Source: a bacterium (lineage in GTDB: Bacteria; Krumholzibacteriota; Krumholzibacteria; LZORAL124-64-63). Taken from it: DNA of 8,337 nt. Within the stretch, counting starts at the first letter, position 1. Every line of letters begins with the position of its first letter. The stretch spans positions 1 to 8,337 of the forward strand of contig JAUUZX010000040.1 of assembly GCA_030592025.1 (NCBI GenBank), given 5' to 3'. The position numbers and the translations under genes were made by a program. Positions 1-6,050 of this stretch are shown here, in pieces. Under the pieces are notes generated by a model that saw only the letters and a list, made by a program, of their open reading frames with translations, searched no databases and had not been told where the DNA came from.

Positions 1-126
1 CCCTGGGACATCCAGGAAGTGTTCGTCGGCGGACGCCCGGTCTATCGCTGCGGCGATGCGGCGCCCGTGAACCCGAAGATGCTGCAGGAAACGGCCGCCC
101 GCATATGGAAAGCCATGGTTCGCTGA
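1..126 (+). CDS. C-terminal fragment of probable amidohydrolase-family enzyme (5' cut by window edge)
   Basis: Frame 1 is open from the first base to a TGA at 124-126 and gives 41 residues, beginning PWDIQEVFVGG and ending IWKAMVR. The pattern 'xxVFVGGRPVYRCGD ... L...AARIW' resembles the C-terminal beta-sandwich edge of metal-dependent amidohydrolases (cytosine/guanine deaminase, TRZ/ATZ type), where a 'V.VNGRxVxxDG' strand precedes a final helix. No metal ligands or catalytic residues are in view, so the reaction and substrate cannot be named. The reading is based only on this short tail, and another hydrolase with a similar C-terminal strand-helix is possible. The gene is co-directional with the lamin-tail gene, but a hairpin and a strong promoter separate them. 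Confidence 0.5.
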   Translation, partial: PWDIQEVFVGGRPVYRCGDAAPVNPKMLQETAARIWKAMVR

Positions 127-148
127 ATCGTTCGGCCCGCTCAACCCC

Positions 149-167
149 GGGGCGCAAGTGCCCCTTT
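149..167 (+). terminator. Short hairpin with T3, possible terminator of the upstream gene
   Basis: GGGGCG (149-154), loop CAAG (155-158) and TGCCCC (159-164) form a six-pair stem including one G-U wobble. TTT follows at 165-167. The stem is GC-rich and starts 22 bases after the stop codon of the upstream gene. The T-run is only three long, so termination may be inefficient. The last two T's are the first bases of the next promoter's -35 box. Confidence 0.45.
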
Positions 168-195
168 GACAACAAGGTCACGAATTTGATATAAT
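166..195 (+). promoter_or_regulatory. Perfect-consensus sigma70-type promoter for the lamin-tail gene
   Basis: TTGACA at 166-171 and TATAAT at 190-195 both match the housekeeping consensus six of six, with an 18-base spacer. Transcription would start near 202, leaving a leader of about 55 bases before the ATG at 257. The AT-rich patch stands out sharply in this GC-rich sequence. Recognition by this organism's own housekeeping sigma factor is inferred. Confidence 0.88.
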
Positions 196-256
196 AGCCC
201 GGTGATGAGCCACACTGGCTTGTCTCGACTCTTTGATGCCTGAAGGTGAGGCCACC

Positions 257-871
257 ATGCTTCGTGTGTTCACGTTGATCCTGCTGATGGGATGCGCCGC
301 CCTGGCGTCCGCCCAGACCAGCGATCTCATGATCTCCGAGTACGTGGAGGGCGCCGGCTACGACAACGCCATCGAGATCTACAACGGCACCGCCCACACG
401 GTGAACCTCGGCGGCTACACCATCGACCGCTACTCCAACGGTTCGACCGTCGCCATCTCCATCGCCCTCGACGCCGTCGACATCGGCTCCGGCGACATGC
501 ACGTCCTGGCCTACGACTCCTTCAGCCAGCCCGACCTGGTCAACCAGTTCAGCAGCGACCTGAACTTCGACGGCAACGACGCCGTGGTCCTCGCCCACAA
601 CGGCGTGCCGGTGGACCGCATCGGCCGCGTCGGCGAAAACCCCGGTGACTACTGGTTCTGCAACGACGGCACGACCCAGAACCACACCCTGCGGCGCTTG
701 CCCGACGTGTGCACGGGCTCGACAGACATCGCCGGTGTTTTCGACCCCTGCGATGAGTGGATGTTCCTGCCCAGCGGGACGCTGTCAGGCCTGGGCAACC
801 ACAACGCCGACTGCGGCACGGTGCCCGTGGCCGGGGGATCCTGGGGCGCGATCAAGGCTAATTTCAGGTAG
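257..871 (+). CDS. Secreted lamin-tail-domain (LTD) protein
   Basis: This encodes 204 residues. The ATG at 257 is preferred over an in-frame TTG/ATG at 233/236 because AAGGTGAGG (243-251) sits five bases upstream and the protein then starts directly with a signal peptide. That peptide is MLRVFTLILLMGCAALASA, with likely cleavage after A19 (ASA|Q). Residues about 21-135 have the lamin tail (LTD) pattern: LMISEYVEG, then NAIEIYNGT, VNLGGYTI, HVLAYDS and GNDAVVLAHNG. This immunoglobulin-like fold occurs in many exported bacterial proteins and nucleases, but no nuclease domain is present here. The mature part has four cysteines (C135, C152, C165, C186) that could form two disulfides. It ends SWGAIKANFR, which looks like a deliberate C-terminal tag. 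The gene is monocistronic, with its own promoter and terminator. The LTD assignment is firm; the biological role (surface, adhesion or matrix) is unknown. Confidence 0.85.
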   Translation: MLRVFTLILLMGCAALASAQTSDLMISEYVEGAGYDNAIEIYNGTAHTVNLGGYTIDRYSNGSTVAISIALDAVDIGSGDMHVLAYDSFSQPDLVNQFSSDLNFDGNDAVVLAHNGVPVDRIGRVGENPGDYWFCNDGTTQNHTLRRLPDVCTGSTDIAGVFDPCDEWMFLPSGTLSGLGNHNADCGTVPVAGGSWGAIKANFR

Positions 872-894
872 GGATTCCTGGACGACGATTCGTG

Positions 895-927
895 ACGGGG
901 TGCCCGGCAGGGTGCCCCGTTCCTTTT
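895..927 (+). terminator. Rho-independent terminator after the lamin-tail gene
   Basis: ACGGGGTGCCC (895-905), loop GGCA (906-909) and GGGTGCCCCGT (910-920) form an 11-pair stem with two central G-U wobbles. TCCTTTT follows at 921-927. It begins 24 bases after the TAG stop. On the minus strand the two wobbles become mismatches and no T-run follows, so it serves mainly the plus-strand gene and sits between two convergent transcription units. Confidence 0.8.
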
Positions 928-940
928 GCCGGTCGGGGCC

Positions 941-1855
941 TCACGCCCTGCGCAAGGCGCGCCGACTCAGCGCCGACACGACATCACCGGCCACCACCAG
1001 CACCGCGGCCAGGAGCACGAAGTAGAGCAGGTCGTCGTAGTGGTTCCGCGCCCGACTGTCCATGATCCAGTAGCCCAGGGACGACATGCCGAGCATGCCC
1101 AGGACCGTGGCCTCCCGCACGCAGGTTTCCCAGCGGTAGAAAACGTAGAGCAGGTAGCGGGGCAGGGCCAACGGTAACAGCGACGCCGACGCCACCTGCC
1201 AGCGCGTGGCCCCCAGGCCCCGCAGCGCCCCGGGGGCGGCGGCGCCCGTGTTCTCGATGACCTCCGCGCCGAGCTTGCCCAGGATGCCCGTGTTGTGGAG
1301 AGCCAGGGCGAGCACCATGGGCCAGGCCGTGGGTCCCAACAGGGCCAGCAGCAGGAAGGCCCACACGTACTCGGGCACCGATCGCAGGAAGATCAGCACG
1401 AGCCTCGTGGCCCCGACCACCACCTGCCAGGCCAGGCGCCGGGCGCGGGACGGCGGTCGCCCGCCGGGCAGGAAAGGTCGCGGACGGGCGAAGGTGCGCG
1501 CCGCCGGCAGGCTCACCAGGGCCCCGGCCACCGCCGCCAGGGCCATGGCCGCCAGGCCGATGGCCAGGGTCGCGGTGAGGGCCTCCGCCCCGGCCCGGTC
1601 CCAGAGATCCGCCGACCAGGCGAGAACCGCCGCCGTGTCCCACCCCCCTTCCTGGACCGGCCATGGCCGCACCTCCCCCAGGAACCGCTGGAGGTTGGCC
1701 AACCGGCGGGGCGAGCCCCAGTCCGCCGCGCCAAAGCCGCCGACCAGCCAGCTCAGCGACGCCATCGTTACCAGCAGCCCCACGCTCCACCGCACGAACG
1801 GACGCCGGGGGCGCTCGCGCCGCAGGTGGCGAACCTTTTCCCAGCGGGCCGTCAC
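941..1855 (-). CDS. phnE: PhnE-type ABC transporter permease, second of two
   Basis: This encodes 304 residues with a GTG start at 1855-1853. The start overlaps the previous permease's stop as GTGA, and GGGAG (1864-1868) lies eight bases upstream. A large open frame continues further upstream but reads low-complexity Arg/Gly sequence that is a shadow of the other permease. Hydrophobic segments lie near residues 21-40, 92-116, 143-158, 162-187 and 275-296. The PhnE hallmarks are FLRSVPEYVWAFLLL (157-170), an EAA-type cytoplasmic loop (about 198-228, with GATRWQ) that should contact the ATPase, and the YRWETCVREATVLGMLG stretch (240-256). A basic, proline-rich cytoplasmic linker (about 121-140) is longer than usual. 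It presumably pairs with the first permease to form the membrane channel. The family is secure; the substrate is not. It is the last gene of the operon. Confidence 0.9.
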   Translation of the reverse strand: MTARWEKVRHLRRERPRRPFVRWSVGLLVTMASLSWLVGGFGAADWGSPRRLANLQRFLGEVRPWPVQEGGWDTAAVLAWSADLWDRAGAEALTATLAIGLAAMALAAVAGALVSLPAARTFARPRPFLPGGRPPSRARRLAWQVVVGATRLVLIFLRSVPEYVWAFLLLALLGPTAWPMVLALALHNTGILGKLGAEVIENTGAAAPGALRGLGATRWQVASASLLPLALPRYLLYVFYRWETCVREATVLGMLGMSSLGYWIMDSRARNHYDDLLYFVLLAAVLVVAGDVVSALSRRALRRA

Positions 1856-2697
1856 GTCGCCAACTCCCGGCGCAGGCGGCCGCTCCACCAGTCGACCAGC
1901 GCCACCAGGGCAAACAGCGCGTAGAGGTAGGTCCAGACCTCGCCGTAGTGGAGGTTCTCGAAGGACGCGGACAGGTGGTAGCCCAGGGTCGGGAAGCCGA
2001 AAAAACCCAGCACCGCCGACGAGCGCAGGGCGCACTCGAAGCGGTAGAAGGTGTAGGCCAGCAGATCCGGCGCGGCCCGGGTCAGCAGGCCCCACTGGAG
2101 GCCCGCTTGGCGATGGGCGCCCGCCAGGATGAGCGCATCGCTGGCCTCGCGAGGCGTCTCGTCGAGCATCTCCGCAAAGACCTTGGCCAGGGTACCCGTG
2201 TAGGGCAGGGCGATGGCGATGACCGCCACCACGGGGTCCATGCCGAAGGCGGCCAGCAGCAGGACCGCCCACACCAGTTCGTGGACCGACCGCAGCAGGG
2301 CGGCCACCCCCCGCGCCGCCACCCCGACGATGGTGGGCACGACGCCGGTCCGCCAACTCGACGCGCCAAGCAGCCCGAGCAGGAGGCCGGCCGGCACCAT
2401 GAGCGAGACGGCCGCCGCCGCGAAGACGACGGTCATGCCCGCCGCCCGCAGCGTCTGCTGCGCCAAGCCCCACGGCCCTGCGCCCTGCCATCCGCTTTCG
2501 AAGACCAACGCGGGCCGCAACGCCCGGCCGAAGAACTCTCCCGCCAACCGCAGGCCGCCCGCACCGGGCCAGAGCCCGTCCGGGGTCAGGTCGAGGCGCC
2601 AGGCAGCCCACACCGCCGCCAGGATCAGCAGGGTGACCAGCACACCACCGGTGCCCAGGGAGCCGGGACGACGCCGGGACGGCAGGTCAATCCTCAT
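1852..2697 (-). CDS. phnE: PhnE-type ABC transporter permease, first of two
   Basis: This encodes 281 residues. The ATG at 2697-2695 lies inside the end of the ATPase gene (11-base overlap). No convincing Shine-Dalgarno sequence precedes it, so translation is probably coupled to the ATPase. The predicted topology has an N-terminal helix (about 17-33) and further hydrophobic segments near 87-111, 117-134, 140-165 and 255-270. PhnE-family signatures are LLRSVHELVWAVLLLAAFG (134-152), an EAA-type loop (about 184-206, EASDALILAGAHRQAG) for docking to the ATPase, and FYRFECALRSSAVLGFFG (217-234). The two permeases share this layout but are clearly diverged, which implies a heterodimeric channel. 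The stop codon overlaps the next permease's GTG start. Family membership is clear. Phosphonate, phosphite or selenate-type specificity cannot be read from the permease. Confidence 0.9.
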   Translation of the reverse strand: MRIDLPSRRRPGSLGTGGVLVTLLILAAVWAAWRLDLTPDGLWPGAGGLRLAGEFFGRALRPALVFESGWQGAGPWGLAQQTLRAAGMTVVFAAAAVSLMVPAGLLLGLLGASSWRTGVVPTIVGVAARGVAALLRSVHELVWAVLLLAAFGMDPVVAVIAIALPYTGTLAKVFAEMLDETPREASDALILAGAHRQAGLQWGLLTRAAPDLLAYTFYRFECALRSSAVLGFFGFPTLGYHLSASFENLHYGEVWTYLYALFALVALVDWWSGRLRRELAT

Positions 2698-3457
2698 AAT
2701 GGAGCCGCCCGGCGTAGAGGTCCTCCAGGTCCGCGGCGGTCACCGCTTCGACGGGGCGGTCGAACACGATGCGGCCGTCGCTCAGGCCCACGACCCGGGG
2801 GAAGAACTCCCGCACCAGGAGGGGATCGTGGAGACTGACGGCCAGGGTCAACCCCCGCTCCCGCGCCAACTCCGTCAGCAGGTGCAGGACGGCCCGGGCG
2901 CGACCGGGGTCCACGCTGGCCACGGGTTCGTCCGCCAACAGCATGTCCGGCCGCTGGAAGAGGGCCCTGGCCACGGCCACGCGCTGGGCCTGACCGCCGC
3001 TGAGCCGATCGACCCGCTCGTACATCTTCTCGGGGATGCCCACTTGCTCCAGGAGAGCATGCACCTCGAGCAGGTCGTCGCGGCCGGGCCGCAGGAAGAG
3101 CTTCCAGGTGCCGAGCAGGGAACGCCGACCCAGGGATCCGCTCAGGACGTTCTGGGAGACCCGCAGATTGGGCACCAGGCGCAGGTCCTGGTGGACGAAA
3201 CCCACCTGGCTGCGCAGACGGCGCAACTCGCCACCGGTCAGCGTCGCCAGATCGGCCCCATCGACGAGTACGCGGCCCGCGCATGGCTCCACCCCGCCGT
3301 TGAGGAGCCGCAGCAGGGTCGTCTTGCCGGCGCCGCTGGGACCGACCAGCGCGAGGGACTCGCCGGGGCCGACCTCCAGGTCGATGTCCGTGAGGACCGG
3401 GCGCCCACCCAACTCCACGCCCACGCCGTGCAGCGCGAAGCCGCAGCCGGTCGTCAC
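2687..3457 (-). CDS. phnC: PhnC-type ABC transporter ATP-binding protein
   Basis: This encodes 256 residues, a normal PhnC length. The GTG start at 3457-3455 overlaps the stop of the binding-protein gene as GTGA; the longer open frame upstream is a shadow of that gene. All nucleotide-binding motifs are intact: Walker A GPSGAGKTT (39-47), Q-loop Q90 in GFVHQD, signature LSGGQ (152-156), Walker B MLLADEP (172-178, catalytic E177), D-loop SVDP (181-184) and H-loop H210 in SLHD. The stretch between the Q-loop and signature (LVPNLRVSQNVLSG...) and the terminal LYAGRLHYED are typical of the PhnC subgroup, which carries phosphonate and related oxyanions. It should act at the cytoplasmic face as a homodimer driving the two permeases. 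It is the second gene of the transporter block. Confidence 0.93.
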   Translation of the reverse strand: MTTGCGFALHGVGVELGGRPVLTDIDLEVGPGESLALVGPSGAGKTTLLRLLNGGVEPCAGRVLVDGADLATLTGGELRRLRSQVGFVHQDLRLVPNLRVSQNVLSGSLGRRSLLGTWKLFLRPGRDDLLEVHALLEQVGIPEKMYERVDRLSGGQAQRVAVARALFQRPDMLLADEPVASVDPGRARAVLHLLTELARERGLTLAVSLHDPLLVREFFPRVVGLSDGRIVFDRPVEAVTAADLEDLYAGRLHYED

Positions 3458-4341
3458 CGCACCATGCCCAGGCGGCGGGCCACGTCGGCGATGCCCGCGA
3501 AATCCTCGTCGTGGGCGGGGATCAACCGTCGCCGTGGCAGGGCCGCCAGCAGGGCCGGATTGTCGATGCCCGTCAGCACGTCGCGGAGCCCCTCGGTGAA
3601 CCCGTCGCCAAAGCGTTCCTCGAGGTCGGGGTGGGCCGTGAAATTGTAGTCGGCGAAGGTCGGGGTGCGCCAGATCACGCGGCAGATGTCGGGGTCGGTC
3701 GTGCCCTCGGCCACGCGGCGGTCGTACACCTTGTAGTTGACGACGCCGGTCTGGAAGCGTCCGGCCTCCACGAGTTCGCAGGTCTTGTCGTGGCTGCCCG
3801 AGAACCCGAACGGACGCGCGAAGAACTCCGCCGGCGACCGGCCTCCATGCTGCATGATGAAATACTCCGGCATGAGGCGGCCCGAGGTCGAGCTCTCGGA
3901 ACCGAAGGTGAAGGTCAGGCCGGCGATGGTCGCGGGGAACGCGTCCCCCGCTTCGATCCCGGCGTCCACATGGGCGATGAAGTAGGAGTAGTAATGGGGG
4001 TCGGCCTCGCCCTGGGCAATGGCGTGGGCACCGGGCACGGCCGCGCGGGCCTGCACCCCGGTCAGGCCGCCGAACCAGGCCAACTGGATGTCGCCGTTGC
4101 GGAACATCTCCACCGTCGCCTGGTAGTCGCGGGCCGGGACGTAGGCCACGGGCACCCCCAGCCGTTCGCTGAGGTGGGCGGTCAACGGCGCGAAGCGCTG
4201 GCTCAGTTCGGTGGTGTTCTGGTCGGGGATCGCCGTGTAGCGGAGCACGGGCTGGTCGGCGGCGGTGTTGTCCTTGGATCCGCCGCACCCGGCGACGGTG
4301 GCCAGCATCAGGGCCGGCAGCAGCCAACATTTCAAACGCAT
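3454..4341 (-). CDS. phnD: PhnD-type oxyanion-binding lipoprotein, putative selenate-type ABC substrate-binding protein
   Basis: This encodes 295 residues. The ATG at 4341-4339 has AAGGGA (4347-4352) five bases upstream. A type II signal peptide with lipobox V16-A-G-C19 predicts a lipid-anchored periplasmic binding protein. The fold is the PhnD/SsuA/transferrin type. The anion-site signature is FGSESSTSGRLMPEYF (146-161), and the second lobe has FSGSHDKT (180-187) and VVNYKVYD (200-207). The stretches YTAIPDQNT (35-43) and IQLAWFGGLTGVQA (85-98), followed by VPGAHAIAQG (102-111), are those I associate with the subgroup named 'putative selenate ABC transporter substrate-binding protein' (TIGR04553, recalled and not searched). 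Classical PhnD proteins usually read 'D.NSTSG' and differ in these stretches. It lies 28 bases behind cysS. Substrate options are selenate or selenite, another sulfur oxyanion, phosphite or phosphonate. The family is firm; the substrate is an inference. Confidence 0.88.
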   Translation of the reverse strand: MRLKCWLLPALMLATVAGCGGSKDNTAADQPVLRYTAIPDQNTTELSQRFAPLTAHLSERLGVPVAYVPARDYQATVEMFRNGDIQLAWFGGLTGVQARAAVPGAHAIAQGEADPHYYSYFIAHVDAGIEAGDAFPATIAGLTFTFGSESSTSGRLMPEYFIMQHGGRSPAEFFARPFGFSGSHDKTCELVEAGRFQTGVVNYKVYDRRVAEGTTDPDICRVIWRTPTFADYNFTAHPDLEERFGDGFTEGLRDVLTGIDNPALLAALPRRRLIPAHDEDFAGIADVARRLGMVR

Positions 4342-4346
4342 GGTCG

Positions 4347-4352
4347 TCCCTT
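4347..4352 (-). promoter_or_regulatory. Ribosome binding site deciding the binding-protein start
   Basis: AAGGGA on the minus strand lies five bases upstream of the ATG at 4341. It selects this start over the longer frame that reads back into cysS. The 28-base cysS-to-importer gap holds this site and no visible terminator or promoter, so read-through from cysS is expected. Confidence 0.7.
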
Positions 4353-4369
4353 CGTGGTGGTCGGACCGT

Positions 4370-5968
4370 CTAGATGAAGTCCCAGATCGAGCCATCGAGG
4401 CCGTCCTGAACCGCGATCCCCATGGACGTGAGTTCACCGCGCAGACGGTCGGCTTCGTCCCAGTCCTTGGCCCCGCGCGCGGCCTGGCGGGCGGTGAGCA
4501 GTTCCTCCACCCGCCCGGTGTCCAGGTTGATGCGCGCCGCCTTGGCGTCACGTCGGCGGGCCAGCCACGCGGGAGCGTCCTCACCGAAGCAGCCGAGGAT
4601 CGTCACGACCTGCGCCATGTCCGTCACGAAGCGCTCCACCGTCGCCCAGCGGACAGCCTTGTTCACGCCCTTGCCCCCGGCCAGCAGGCCGTTGACCTCA
4701 TGGAGCGGTTTGCTCAGGGCCCCGAGGGCCCCGCTGGTGTTGAAGTCGTTGGCCATGTGCCCGAGGAAGGCCGCGAGCATGCCGGCCGTATGCTCCGCCG
4801 ACGGCTCCTCGTTCCCCGGCTTTTTGGCGTTGTCCAGGAGGGCGCGGGCCTGGGCCAGGGTGCCGTACACGTAGGCGAGGCGATCCTCGGCCTCCTCGAG
4901 GCCCGGGAAACGCACGCGGCGGCGCAGATCCTCGGCCGAGGTCTTCGCGCCGCAGGCCTGGCAGATACCGCTCTCCTGCTCGGCGCGGACCAACTCGTGG
5001 CCGCAGGAGGGGCAGTCCACCTCGAGATCGAAGTTGAGCCCGCTGCGGTAGTGGACCGTCAACAGGAAGTAGCGCACGGTCTCGGTGTCGTAGAGCGCGG
5101 TGATCTCGCGGGTCGTGAAGAAGTTGCCCAGACTCTTGGACATCTTCTCGCCGTCGAAGTTGATGAAGCCGTTGTGCACCCAGTAGCGGGCGAAGGTGTC
5201 CTCGCCGTGGGCGCCCTGGCTCTGGGCGATCTCGTTCTCGTGGTGGGGGAAGATGAGGTCCCGCCCACCGGCGTGGATGTCGAAGCTGTCCCCAAGGTGG
5301 GTCGAGCTCATGGCCGAGCACTCGATGTGCCAGCCGGGACGGCCCGGGCCCCAGGGGCTCTCCCAGGACGGCTCACCCGGTTTGGCGGCCTTCCAGAGGG
5401 CGAAATCGAGGGGCGTCTCCTTGCGCTCGTCCACGTCGACGCGGCTGCCCGCGCTCTCGATCATCTCCTCGATGTTGCGTTTGCTGAGCTTGCCGTAGCC
5501 CGCGAAGCTCCGCACCCGGTAGTAGACGTCGCCCTCGACCTCGTAGGCCAGGCCCTTGTCCACCAGGGTCTGCACCAGGCCCACGATCTCCTCGAGATGA
5601 CCGCTCACCCGCGGCTCCACGTCGGGCTCGAGCATGTTCATGCCGGCCAGATCGCGGTGGTACTCCATGGTGTACTTCTCGGCGAGTTCCGCCGCCGACA
5701 GGCCTTCCTCGGCGCTGCGCGCGATGATCTTGTCGTCGATGTCCGTCACGTTGCGCACGTACTTGACCTCGTAGCCCGCGTAGCGCAGGAAGCGCACCAT
5801 GATGTCGGGCACGATGGCCGCGCGCAGGTTCCCCAGATGGGTCAGGCCGTAGACCGTCGGGCCGCAGCAGTACACGCCGCACTTCCCGGGCTCGATGGTC
5901 TCCAGCGGATTCTTGGCGCCGGTGAGGGTGTCGAAAAGATGGATCTGCGGCGTCACCGTCTCGGGCAT
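4370..5968 (-). CDS. cysS: Cysteinyl-tRNA synthetase with a zinc-ribbon-like insertion
   Basis: This encodes 532 residues. The ATG at 5968-5966 is chosen because GAGGT (5976-5980) lies seven bases upstream; an ATG at 5973 is out of frame. The enzyme charges tRNA-Cys with cysteine in the cytoplasm. It is a class I synthetase with the HIGH-equivalent HLGN at 44-47 and KMSKS at 275-279. The active-site zinc ligands that select cysteine are all present by alignment to the E. coli enzyme: C35, C217, H242 and E246. The C-terminal part (about 360-532) has the DALR-type helical domain and the late, charged tRNA-binding tail (DWDEADRLRGEL at 502-513). It is about 70 residues longer than the 461-residue E. 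coli protein. Most of the excess is an insertion at about 317-356 with C319-x2-C322 and C336-x2-C339. It probably starts the transcript that continues into the importer genes. Confidence 0.97.
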   Translation of the reverse strand: MPETVTPQIHLFDTLTGAKNPLETIEPGKCGVYCCGPTVYGLTHLGNLRAAIVPDIMVRFLRYAGYEVKYVRNVTDIDDKIIARSAEEGLSAAELAEKYTMEYHRDLAGMNMLEPDVEPRVSGHLEEIVGLVQTLVDKGLAYEVEGDVYYRVRSFAGYGKLSKRNIEEMIESAGSRVDVDERKETPLDFALWKAAKPGEPSWESPWGPGRPGWHIECSAMSSTHLGDSFDIHAGGRDLIFPHHENEIAQSQGAHGEDTFARYWVHNGFINFDGEKMSKSLGNFFTTREITALYDTETVRYFLLTVHYRSGLNFDLEVDCPSCGHELVRAEQESGICQACGAKTSAEDLRRRVRFPGLEEAEDRLAYVYGTLAQARALLDNAKKPGNEEPSAEHTAGMLAAFLGHMANDFNTSGALGALSKPLHEVNGLLAGGKGVNKAVRWATVERFVTDMAQVVTILGCFGEDAPAWLARRRDAKAARINLDTGRVEELLTARQAARGAKDWDEADRLRGELTSMGIAVQDGLDGSIWDFI

Positions 5969-5975
5969 GGCATGG

Positions 5976-5980
5976 ACCTC
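5976..5980 (-). promoter_or_regulatory. Ribosome binding site of cysS
   Basis: GAGGT on the minus strand lies seven bases upstream of the cysS ATG. The 82-base gap between meaB and cysS (5969-6050) otherwise shows only a weak -10-like TACATT (minus strand, about 6015-6020) without a convincing -35. It is too short for a T-box leader. I therefore call no separate cysS promoter, and co-transcription with meaB is possible. Confidence 0.6.
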
Positions 5981-6050
5981 GTGGGAAAACCGGAAAGGGC
6001 AAGGCGATGGGCAGAATGTAGTACGACCGGACGATACCGACCAGTCCCGA

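Noticed and set aside
287..298. Possible lipobox (LMGC) in the lamin-tail protein signal peptide
   Set aside because: Methionine before G-C is atypical for a lipobox, and a standard ASA|Q type I cleavage site follows six residues later.
895..920. Use of the 895-920 hairpin as a terminator for the minus-strand importer operon
   Set aside because: On the minus strand the central wobbles become C-A mismatches and no T-run follows. The importer operon's terminator, if any, is not visible.
1856..2611. N-terminal extension of the second permease to a 556-residue protein
   Set aside because: The extra 252 residues are an out-of-frame reading of the first permease. The GTG at 1855 has a ribosome site and the GTGA overlap.
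1206..2838. Long plus-strand open frames across the permease region
   Set aside because: The translations are low-complexity Arg/Pro/Gln/Gly text typical of GC-rich antisense frames. The minus strand holds two clear PhnE permeases with conserved motifs.
3458..4330. N-terminal extension of the ATPase to a 547-residue fusion
   Set aside because: The extension is a shifted reading of the binding-protein gene. The ABC domain begins cleanly at the GTG at 3457 with normal family length.
5969..6050. T-box or other tRNA-sensing leader upstream of cysS
   Set aside because: The gap is only 82 bases, with no specifier-type long stem, no T-box sequence and no terminator hairpin.
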